Assembly: GCA_027077185.1 (NCBI GenBank)
Contig: JALTGJ010000021.1
Span: 5,960 to 15,347, forward strand
Direction: 5' to 3'
Length of the DNA stretch: 9,388 nt
Source of the DNA: Spirochaetales bacterium
GTDB taxonomy: Bacteria; Spirochaetota; Spirochaetia; B11-G9
Below are positions 1-5,968 of this stretch, in pieces. Below the pieces are notes generated by a model. The model made no database searches, had not been told where the DNA came from, and saw only the letters and a list, made by a program, of their open reading frames with translations. Numbering within the stretch: the stretch's first letter is position 1; each line of letters opens with the position of its first letter. Made by a program: the position numbers and the translations under genes.

Positions 1-58
1 TCATTGTACAGTTCCTTTTTAATTAATATGTGAGCTTAAGTTGTCAATTTGTTTTATA

Positions 59-218
59 CAGGCTTGTGCGATGTATCCCTCTTTTAGAATTTGGGGGCCT
101 GGTCGGGACTTCGTCCCTGCTCGGCCATGCAGCCAGGGCTATATTGCGCAGTATATTATACCTATATTAGAGAAGAACTGCTTTTATAACCAAAAATGTG
201 AGACAGCGCAAATAGCTT
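59..218 (+). mobile_element. MITE-like repeat element, copy A (160 bp)
   Basis: This stretch has the same ends as the copy at 3231-3349, which lies in the opposite orientation. The left block at 61-76 (GGCTTGTGCGATGTAT) matches the other copy at 15 of 16 positions. The right block at 163-220 matches the complement of 3229-3286 at 45 of 58 positions without gaps, including 15 identical bases in a row. The two ends of the element are imperfect inverted repeats of each other: GGCT-UGCG-UGU can pair with ACA-CGCA-AGCT. Flanking 5-mers TTATA (54-58) and TTATT (219-223) could be a decayed target duplication. There is no coding capacity for a transposase, so if mobile it would be moved in trans. The middle (77-162) differs from the other copy and contains a GC-rich insert. 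A structured RNA gene is the alternative reading. Confidence 0.6.
93..139. repeat. GC-rich hairpin block inside repeat copy A
   Basis: This is a GC-rich block in very AT-rich surroundings, and it is absent from the second copy of the element. It contains a hairpin at 96-126: stem GGGAC (105-109) with GTCCC (113-117) around a TTC loop, extended by GGT/GCT and GGCC/GGCC. An alternative outer pairing is CCTGG (98-102) with CCAGG (133-137). The composition and structure suggest a small palindromic element inserted into the larger repeat. No T-run follows on either strand, so it is not a good intrinsic terminator. Confidence 0.5.
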
Positions 219-239
219 TTATTGTAAGAAATTACGACA

Positions 240-255
240 TGGCATGATTTTTGCT
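240..255 (+). promoter_or_regulatory. Candidate sigma-54 (RpoN) promoter
   Basis: The sequence TGGCATGATTTTTGCT matches the -24/-12 consensus TGGCACG-N4-TTGCW at 11 of 12 defined positions, with the required GG-N10-GC spacing (GG at 241-242, GC at 253-254). The predicted start is near 266, just before the ribosome binding site AAGAGAGG (267-274) of the gene at 281. A near-perfect dyad at 141-154, centred on TGCGCA, lies at a distance where an enhancer-binding activator could sit, but it is inside the repeat element. No convincing sigma-70 promoter was seen here. Confidence 0.5.
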
Positions 256-280
256 TAGTAATAAGTAAGAGAGGTTCACT

Positions 281-997
281 ATGAAACGAAAGGTAAAAGA
301 ATTTTATTCAAAGGAAGAAAGTATTTCGGGTTTTAATACCTTAAAGCCTTATCATGATCTGGAAGTAAACATATTTTCTGTTTTTAACAAAAGTTATGAC
401 GGTTCGTTTGACAAGACAATTCAACTGCTGACAGAGTATCTTACTTTTCTGGAGGGGTCTGATCTTCATGTAAGAAATAATGACAAGTTTATAAAATTTA
501 AACTTGAATTAAGCAAAGCCGACCGCCTTCCTCTTTTTCCCAGGACCAGGGTTTTGGATCTAACAACTCACTATAAGGATTTTCAATATTTACGATTGCT
601 TTTAAAGCATCTGGGCTATCTTCTTCTCACTTTGAATGATCAGGATATTGTAGTACATACTCCTAAAGGGCTTAAAGCTCTTTTACACCTGGAGCGGGTA
701 TACATAGAACAGACAATCAAGTCTATTGATCTTGTAAAAAAGGAGAGAGGACTGGAGCAGGATGAGTTAATAGATTATTTTTCTGCTTTTAATACTCTTG
801 TTTCATATTTTTCCGAGATGGTCAGGGAAGGCTTTTTTAACACAACAACGATTGAAATATTAAAGAAGATTGAAGACCGTAACTGTGAAGTTAATATTCT
901 GGTACAGGAAAAATTTAATATAAAAGCAATAGATGGACAGACTATGAATGACTATAATTATAATATTGTAATACCCGGGACAGTCCAGTTTGTATAG
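281..997 (+). CDS. Hypothetical protein, 238 aa
   Basis: I do not recognise this protein. The ATG follows a reasonable ribosome binding site (AAGAGAGG, 267-274, 6 bases before the start). The product is 238 residues, with no signal peptide, membrane segment or cysteine-rich motif, so it is probably cytoplasmic. It looks mostly helical, with a basic N-terminus (MKRKVKEFYSKEE), a Leu-rich stretch around residues 100-117 and alternating charged and hydrophobic residues around 130-200. The C-terminus turns hydrophobic and beta-like (YNYNIVIPGTVQFV). It is preceded by a candidate sigma-54 promoter. The SulP gene begins 72 bases after its stop with its own promoter, so the two may be neighbours without being one operon. 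Codon use looks like that of the neighbouring genes. Confidence 0.75.
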   Translation: MKRKVKEFYSKEESISGFNTLKPYHDLEVNIFSVFNKSYDGSFDKTIQLLTEYLTFLEGSDLHVRNNDKFIKFKLELSKADRLPLFPRTRVLDLTTHYKDFQYLRLLLKHLGYLLLTLNDQDIVVHTPKGLKALLHLERVYIEQTIKSIDLVKKERGLEQDELIDYFSAFNTLVSYFSEMVREGFFNTTTIEILKKIEDRNCEVNILVQEKFNIKAIDGQTMNDYNYNIVIPGTVQFV

Positions 998-1030
998 AAA
1001 AATCCGGGCAGAGAAAGATAGCTGGAGTAC

Positions 1031-1059
1031 TTTACATGGCTTTCTCACAATGTTACAAT
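1031..1059 (+). promoter_or_regulatory. Sigma-70-type promoter for the SulP gene
   Basis: The -35 TTTACA (1031-1036) and the -10 TACAAT (1054-1059) are separated by 17 bases, each one mismatch from consensus. The expected transcription start is near 1066, only about 4 bases before the ATG at 1070. That would make the transcript essentially leaderless, in line with the absence of a Shine-Dalgarno sequence before this ATG. Confidence 0.5.
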
Positions 1060-1069
1060 CCCGGCCACT

Positions 1070-3229
1070 ATGAAAAAAATAAAACTAACGTCCTCTTCTA
1101 TCCTTTCTGATTTTTCAGGGGGGTTCACTGGTGCGGTTGCAGTACTTCCCCAGACAATAGGTTTGAGTGTACTCCTTTTTACTTCAATGGGAATGAGTGC
1201 CTCAGACGGTGCTATGGCCGGACTTATAGGTGCAGTTGTACTCCTTTTTGTTTCCGGTATGGCAGGAGCAACAATAGGTATGATTAGTGCTCCAAATGGC
1301 CCTGTAACCATCCTTCTTTCCGGGTTAATAGTAAAACTTTCACCAAACTATTCCTCCAGTGAAATATTAATTGTTCTAAGTGCGGTTTTGTTTTTTACAG
1401 GTATATTCCAAATTATTTTCGGCCTTTTAAAGGGAGGAGAGCTAATTAAGCTTATTCCCTATCCTGTTGTGGCAAGTATGATTTCCGCAATTGGTATTTT
1501 AATGATAAAGTCACAGATAAAACAGATACTGCCGGATTCTTCAATTAACGGGTGGTCTGGTTATATCCCTATGATTGTTGCCCTCGTAACCCTCTCTTCG
1601 GTTTTTATTTTTAAGAAGTTTGTGCCAAAACTTCCCTCTGTACTTATGGGTCTTTTTGTAGGAATTGTCATTTTTCCCCTTCTTAAGCTTGGATCAGGCA
1701 GCACCCTTCTTAATCCCAAATGGGTTATTGGAACACTACCAAAACTTGAATTTACAAAAATTCTTCATCGTTTTGACGGGGTAAATCTTTTATCTCTTCC
1801 CTGGGAGCTTATTATAGCCTCTGCCCTGGCTCTTACAGTATTGGTTATGATTGACTGTCTGCTTACTGCTCTGGTTGCCGATACTCAGACGACTCTAAGA
1901 CATAATGCTAAAGGTGAACTTGTAGCCCAGGGAATAGCTCAGATGATTATCGGTTTTATTGGAGGAGTAGGCGGGGGTGGGACAAAGGGTTCAACTCTTG
2001 CTAATACCATGGCCGGAGGACGCCGGTGGAGTCCTGTTTTTGCTGCCCTTATAATCCTGTCCATGACTCTTTTCGGCAGAGGAATAGGCGCTTTGCTACC
2101 TCTTTCAGCTTTGTCAGGGGTAATTATATATATTGGGTTAAAAATGATTAACCTGAACATTCTCTATTGGTTAAAAGACAAGCGTACAAGAATAGATGCT
2201 TTAAATGCTCTTTTAGTTATTACTGCAACGATATTCCTTGATGTTACCAAGGCAGTAGGGCTTGGAATGGTTTTTGCCATTATTACATTTCTTAGGAGGG
2301 AGATTACCCGTTCCTTAATAAGGCGGCAAACGAATGTATACGAATATCCTTCTCCCAGGAAAAGGAGTGACAAGCACAGAGAAATTCTTGCGGAGAATGG
2401 CAACAAAGGAATTCTTCTGGAACTGCAGGGTGATCTTTTTTTTGCAACAACAGATCAGCTTTTCCGAAGAGTCATGAAACGCCTGGACGGGAGGCTAATT
2501 ATTATCCTGCACTTCCGTAGAGTTTTATCCATAGATATGAGCGGTATGGTTCTTCTTATGCAGCTTGTTCAAATTGCGGGTAAAAAAGGAACTGAAATAG
2601 TTTTCTGTCACATGCATAAAAGAATGGGCTTCGGCCGTAAGCTAAAAAAAGCCTTCGCGTTAATAGAGAATAAACAAAAAATCGATGTCAAGATTTTCCA
2701 TTCTACAGCCAGAGCACTGGAATATGCGGAAGATCAGATTCTGAGAAATGTATATAAAGATAAGGACTACAGAGTTGCTGACAGCCTTCCTTTTAATGAA
2801 AATAATATGTGCAGAGAACTTAAAGGAGAGGAAGTAGATATTCTGGAAAGTATTTCCGAAAAAAGAATCTATAAGGATAAAGAAAGTGTTGTGCACCAGG
2901 GGGAAAACAGCAGTTCCCTTTATCTTATTACCTCGGGATTTGTGGAACAGAGACTATATTATGGTGAAGTTTCTTACAAAATTCTTGCAAAGTATTCTCC
3001 CGGAACCTATTTTGGAAAGTTAACATTCCTTAACCCAGGTCCTATCGCAGCGACTTTTACTGCCTTGGGGGATACAACGGTGTATAAGATTAAGAGAGCC
3101 GATATGGAAAAAATAGCTGGAGATAAAAAAAATGATTTTCTTATGGATATTCTCTTTTCCATCGGCAGGCAGCTTTCCAAAGAATCTGTACGTTTAATTT
3201 CCGAGATTCAGCGACTGGAAGCTTTGTAA
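1070..3229 (+). CDS. SulP/SLC26 family anion transporter with STAS and cNMP-binding-like domains
   Basis: A 719-residue inner-membrane transporter of the SulP family, which moves sulfate, bicarbonate, carboxylates or other anions; the substrate cannot be told from sequence. Residues about 12-410 form the multi-span core, opening with the family-typical segment FSGGFTGAVAVLPQTIG. Residues about 446-530 form a STAS domain with the conserved DMSG loop (D489, S491). A linker leads to a cyclic-nucleotide-binding-like domain (about 580-715). Its phosphate-binding cassette reads YFGKLTFLNPGPIAAT: K650 replaces the usual ribose-binding Glu and I659 replaces the phosphate-binding Arg, so cAMP/cGMP binding is doubtful. 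SulP-STAS-cNMP fusions are known in other bacteria. The ATG at 1070 has no good ribosome binding site; no in-frame ATG, GTG or TTG lies between it and the stop at 1019-1021. Repeat copy B begins right after the stop. Confidence 0.9.
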   Translation: MKKIKLTSSSILSDFSGGFTGAVAVLPQTIGLSVLLFTSMGMSASDGAMAGLIGAVVLLFVSGMAGATIGMISAPNGPVTILLSGLIVKLSPNYSSSEILIVLSAVLFFTGIFQIIFGLLKGGELIKLIPYPVVASMISAIGILMIKSQIKQILPDSSINGWSGYIPMIVALVTLSSVFIFKKFVPKLPSVLMGLFVGIVIFPLLKLGSGSTLLNPKWVIGTLPKLEFTKILHRFDGVNLLSLPWELIIASALALTVLVMIDCLLTALVADTQTTLRHNAKGELVAQGIAQMIIGFIGGVGGGGTKGSTLANTMAGGRRWSPVFAALIILSMTLFGRGIGALLPLSALSGVIIYIGLKMINLNILYWLKDKRTRIDALNALLVITATIFLDVTKAVGLGMVFAIITFLRREITRSLIRRQTNVYEYPSPRKRSDKHREILAENGNKGILLELQGDLFFATTDQLFRRVMKRLDGRLIIILHFRRVLSIDMSGMVLLMQLVQIAGKKGTEIVFCHMHKRMGFGRKLKKAFALIENKQKIDVKIFHSTARALEYAEDQILRNVYKDKDYRVADSLPFNENNMCRELKGEEVDILESISEKRIYKDKESVVHQGENSSSLYLITSGFVEQRLYYGEVSYKILAKYSPGTYFGKLTFLNPGPIAATFTALGDTTVYKIKRADMEKIAGDKKNDFLMDILFSIGRQLSKESVRLISEIQRLEAL

Positions 3230-3239
3230 AAAGCTTTTT
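3219..3239 (+). terminator. Weak A/T-rich hairpin at the SulP stop codon
   Basis: AAGCTTT (3219-3225) pairs with AAAGCTT (3230-3236) around a GTAA loop, followed by TTT. The stop codon is in the loop. The stem is only 7 bp with two G-C pairs, and half of it is supplied by the inserted repeat element, so termination here is uncertain. Confidence 0.25.
3226..3230. repeat. Target-site duplication, left copy (GTAAA)
   Basis: GTAAA immediately left of repeat copy B is identical to 3350-3354 immediately right of it, as expected for a 5-bp duplication made on insertion. It contains the SulP stop codon TAA (3227-3229). Removing the element and one repeat restores an intact gene end. Confidence 0.6.
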
Positions 3240-3349
3240 GCGCTGTGTCAGATATTGAATTTATTAAGCACTTCTTCTCTAATATATGGGACGTTCACTG
3301 GCGAAAAAAGCCAAAAATACGCCAATTCAATATACATCGCAAAAGCCTC
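3231..3349 (-). mobile_element. MITE-like repeat element, copy B (119 bp, inverted)
   Basis: This is the inverted counterpart of the element at 59-218. On the minus strand it begins GAGGCTTTTGCGATGT (from 3349) and ends ACAGCGCAAAAAGCTT (to 3231); these ends can pair almost completely. Just inside, ATATTGAATT (3252-3261) and AATTCAATAT (3324-3333) form a perfect 10-bp inverted repeat, and TGGCG (3299-3303) with CGCCA (3320-3324) a nested one. Perfect 5-bp duplications flank it. It encodes nothing. Its middle is shorter than that of copy A and lacks the GC-rich block, so it may be closer to the basic form. It sits directly at the end of the SulP gene. Confidence 0.65.
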
Positions 3350-3354
3350 GTAAA
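3350..3354. repeat. Target-site duplication, right copy (GTAAA)
   Basis: Identical to 3226-3230 on the other side of repeat copy B; together they mark the insertion borders. Confidence 0.6.
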
Positions 3355-3371
3355 GGATTATTTTGTAATCC
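3355..3371 (+). other. Short hairpin, possible original SulP terminator remnant
   Basis: GGATTA (3355-3360) pairs with TAATCC (3366-3371) around TTTTG. If the repeat element is removed, this hairpin would begin right after the SulP stop codon. It lacks a T-run, so its role as a terminator is only a guess. Confidence 0.3.
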
Positions 3372-3500
3372 AACTGTAAAAAGGTAATTTCTTAAATACA
3401 TTAGAGAAACAGGAATTACAATAGATTGATCTTCAGTATAGGCAGAAGAAATTTAACAGTTAAGGGAATCTGGGCAATATTATTTTTTTTACCTGAAAGC

Positions 3501-3528
3501 TTTACAATAGATACCAGTAAGCTATAGT
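3501..3528 (+). promoter_or_regulatory. Promoter of the sensor operon
   Basis: The -35 TTTACA (3501-3506) and the -10 TATAGT (3523-3528) are separated by 16 bases, each one mismatch from consensus. The expected start is near 3535, almost at the GTG start codon at 3537, so the message is probably leaderless. The segment 3521-3536 (GCTATAGTATTAAAAA) matches 8496-8511 upstream of the ChvE-like gene at 14 of 16 positions. The stretch 3372-3500 otherwise holds nothing I can name except a T8 run (3483-3490). Confidence 0.5.
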
Positions 3529-3536
3529 ATTAAAAA

Positions 3537-4490
3537 GTGAATAAAATTTTTAAAATATTACCATATTTCTTTGGTACTGCATTTTTAATATTTCTTGTTC
3601 TCTCTTTTCTAACAATGATACGAACACCTTTTTCATCAAAGTCAGCTGATCAAACAGCAAAGAAGGTTAAGTATCAATATGCTTTTTTTCTGCCTGCAGC
3701 AGATCATTCATTTTTTAGTAAAGTAAAAGAAGGTGCAATTGATGCAGGTAACTCTCTGGATTGTGCAATTACATTTCATTCAATTGATTCTGATCCTGTA
3801 AGCTTCGAAATGGCAGCTTTATCCGGCTTTGATGGATTGGGATTATACCTTTATGATAAAGATGATAAAAAATTAAGAATTCTGGGCAATATTCTAAAAG
3901 AGGGGATACCTGTTGTCCAGATCGAGAATGAGGTTATTCAGGGATCAAACTCCTTTTTTATCGGTACAAATAACTTTAATGTAGGCAAGGCAATAGGGCA
4001 AATTGCAAAAAATACAGACCTGGATTCTATGAAAATGGTTTTGGTATACAGTAAAAAAAATCCTGGTTTAAAATCGGATGATAATTTAATTGAAATGGGG
4101 ATTAAAAATGTACTTGGCAGCCGTCTTGTAGAACTACGAACTGAAAAAACAAGTTTAAACCCCCTGGATGCGGAAATGCTTGCCTATAAATTGCTAAAAA
4201 CAAATCCTTCGATTGATATAATTGTTCTTACAGATCCAAATGATACTCTCGTAACAGTACAGGCAATTATTGACATGAATCTGGTTGGTATGGTTAAAAT
4301 AATAGGTTTTGGAGAACATGATGCAATTAAATCCTATATTGATAAGGGAGTTGTTCTTGGTAGTATTGTAAGAAATCCATACAGGATAGGGTTTTCGACG
4401 GTTCTTGCCTTAAAGGAACTTAGCCTGAACGGCTATACTTCTGCCTATGTTGATACGGGTATTACGGTGCTGACAGGCCTGAAACAATGA
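3537..4490 (+). CDS. Membrane-anchored sugar-binding-type sensor protein (periplasmic binding protein fold)
   Basis: A 317-residue protein with a short positive N-terminus, one hydrophobic segment (about residues 8-28) and no lipobox cysteine, so it is probably a membrane-anchored extracytoplasmic domain. Residues about 44-315 resemble RbsB/LacI-type periplasmic binding proteins: an opening strand YAFFLPAADHSFFSKVKEGA, the hinge-region segment FIGTNNFNVGKAIGQ, IIVLTDPND, and a C-terminal IIGFGEHDAI...SIVRNPYRIG block like the ribose-binding family's. It is not part of an obvious transporter; its stop overlaps the kinase start by ATGA, so a role as ligand sensor for that kinase is likely, as with XylFII-LytS in clostridia. 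The GTG start is chosen because a stop (3531-3533) precedes it and the next in-frame ATG would delete the membrane segment. There is no Shine-Dalgarno site. The ligand is unknown. Confidence 0.85.
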   Translation: MNKIFKILPYFFGTAFLIFLVLSFLTMIRTPFSSKSADQTAKKVKYQYAFFLPAADHSFFSKVKEGAIDAGNSLDCAITFHSIDSDPVSFEMAALSGFDGLGLYLYDKDDKKLRILGNILKEGIPVVQIENEVIQGSNSFFIGTNNFNVGKAIGQIAKNTDLDSMKMVLVYSKKNPGLKSDDNLIEMGIKNVLGSRLVELRTEKTSLNPLDAEMLAYKLLKTNPSIDIIVLTDPNDTLVTVQAIIDMNLVGMVKIIGFGEHDAIKSYIDKGVVLGSIVRNPYRIGFSTVLALKELSLNGYTSAYVDTGITVLTGLKQ

Positions 4491-5968
4491 AAAATTCATT
4501 ACGGGCGAGATTGTTTATATATTTTTCACTGAGTATGGTTATTATTATTTTTTCAATGGGTTTTGCTCTGTTGAATTCATTAAATCTTCAGCATATTGCT
4601 GATAGACGGTTTGAAGACGAACAGTTTTTGCAGGAATTACAGTTTCATCTGAATGATATTCAGGAACCTCTTAATACTTATTTAACAAGTTATTCTTCCT
4701 CTTCGTTGGCAAGGCTTCTTTTTATTATTGAAACACTGAACGAGGTTGTTCCCCGTCAGAGACCAGTTAGTTCCAATAATTCTGATCTGATAAAAAGAGA
4801 AATATATTTTCTTATTGATGCATATTTAATAAAACTAAACGAAGTTATTGAACAAAAACGTGGTCGGAAGATTCAGCAGTATATAGGCAGTTATTCTGAA
4901 TTGAACGTTCTTTATAATTATATTAGTACCAAAATAAATGCAGCAAGCCTTTTGGGATTTCGGATACAGCTGGCTGAATACAGACGCTTCCTTGAACTTT
5001 TTCGAAAGATGCAGTTATACGGTATTCTCCAGATTCTTTTAGCAACAGCTTTTGCCTTTTCAATTCTTATGCGTACTGTAAATAATATAGCAAACCCTAT
5101 GTATCAGCTTTCACTTATGGCGGACAAGCTTTCAAAAGGAAAATTTAATATTCCTGATATTCATTTTAACTCTGTAACAGAGGTTAACCAGGTGGCAGAA
5201 GCCTTCAATGACATGAAATTGAATATTCATCATTATGTTGAGGAACTTCATAAGCAGAAAGAGATAGAACAGCAGGTATTAACTGAAAAATATCGTAATC
5301 TGGAAATGGAACAGTTATTAAAAAGAATGGAACTATATACAATGCAGGCACAGATGAATCCGCATTTTCTTTTTAATACAATTAACACAGGTGTCCAGCT
5401 TGCAATTATGGAGGATGCTGATAGAACTGCTGAATATATGGAGCATCTGGCTGCTCTCTTCCGGTATAATATAAGAGAAAAACAATTTTTTGTTCCCCTT
5501 CGTCATGAGTTGGAGGGGCTTAAATCTTATTACAATATACTTAAAATACGGTTTCCTAAAACACTAAAACTTGTATTGGATGTTCCAAATGATATAGTGG
5601 ATAATTTTACATGTCCTTCTATGGTAATTCAGCCTTTAGTAGAAAATTCAGTATTGCATGCTTTTAAAAAAAGAGAAGGTCTGGGAACCATTACGGTTTC
5701 GGTTACTTTCGATGATCCTGTTCTTGTTATTTCTGTAAGAGATAATGGAAGTGGTATTGCCGAAGATACAGTTAGGGAATTATTAACACCACATACTCAT
5801 GACTATAAATTAAATTCCCGTATGATGGGTTTGGAAAATGTAATTCAAAGATGTTATTTCTTTTATCCGGATCAGAAGGATGTAATTAATATTAAGACCT
5901 CTAAGGATACAGGTACAGAGATTCAGATCCGAATCCATACGGAGGTAGAAGCATGTATAAGGTTATGA
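4487..5968 (+). CDS. LytS/YesM-type sensor histidine kinase
   Basis: A 493-residue membrane kinase. Transmembrane segments lie at about residues 10-30 and 176-197, enclosing a mostly helical extracytoplasmic domain of about 145 residues. A HAMP domain (about 196-250) and a coiled coil follow. The His_kinase motif NPHFLFN gives the phospho-acceptor H293; then come the N box QPLVEN (Q382-N387), the G1 box DNGSGI (D419-G423) and MMGLENV (G448). All catalytic residues look intact. It starts inside the stop codon of the upstream sensor gene (ATGA) and ends 16 bases inside the response-regulator gene, so the three are translationally coupled. The extracytoplasmic domain has no known small-molecule fold that I recognise, which fits sensing through a binding protein rather than directly. 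Its partner is the regulator that follows. Confidence 0.93.
   Translation: MKNSLRARLFIYFSLSMVIIIFSMGFALLNSLNLQHIADRRFEDEQFLQELQFHLNDIQEPLNTYLTSYSSSSLARLLFIIETLNEVVPRQRPVSSNNSDLIKREIYFLIDAYLIKLNEVIEQKRGRKIQQYIGSYSELNVLYNYISTKINAASLLGFRIQLAEYRRFLELFRKMQLYGILQILLATAFAFSILMRTVNNIANPMYQLSLMADKLSKGKFNIPDIHFNSVTEVNQVAEAFNDMKLNIHHYVEELHKQKEIEQQVLTEKYRNLEMEQLLKRMELYTMQAQMNPHFLFNTINTGVQLAIMEDADRTAEYMEHLAALFRYNIREKQFFVPLRHELEGLKSYYNILKIRFPKTLKLVLDVPNDIVDNFTCPSMVIQPLVENSVLHAFKKREGLGTITVSVTFDDPVLVISVRDNGSGIAEDTVRELLTPHTHDYKLNSRMMGLENVIQRCYFFYPDQKDVINIKTSKDTGTEIQIRIHTEVEACIRL
5941..5945 (+). promoter_or_regulatory. Ribosome binding site of the response regulator
   Basis: GGAGG lies 7 bases before the ATG at 5953 and inside the end of the kinase gene. 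It fixes this start and explains how the overlapping gene is translated. Confidence 0.75.

Noticed and set aside
1..58. Possible extension of the repeat homology outward to 1-58 and 3350-3425
   Set aside because: The match needs several gaps in AT-rich sequence and falls outside the candidate 5-bp duplications, so I stopped the elements at 59 and 3349.
59..220. Integron attC recombination site
   Set aside because: The variable hairpin between conserved ends is suggestive, but I see no RYYYAAC/GTTRRRY core sites, and the two copies are inverted rather than in the usual direct orientation.
41..247. A 68-codon open frame with a TTG start
   Set aside because: It runs straight through the repeat element and its GC-rich hairpin, has no ribosome binding site, and the peptide shows no protein-like pattern.
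974..1008. Terminator after the unknown gene (CCCGG/CCGGG pairing)
   Set aside because: The loop is about 25 bases, the stem only 5 bp, and there is no T-run.
1045..1311. An 88-codon minus-strand open frame over the SulP start
   Set aside because: It is the reverse-strand shadow of the SulP gene's first membrane segments; the Pro/Ile/Ala-rich peptide is what antisense of such sequence gives.
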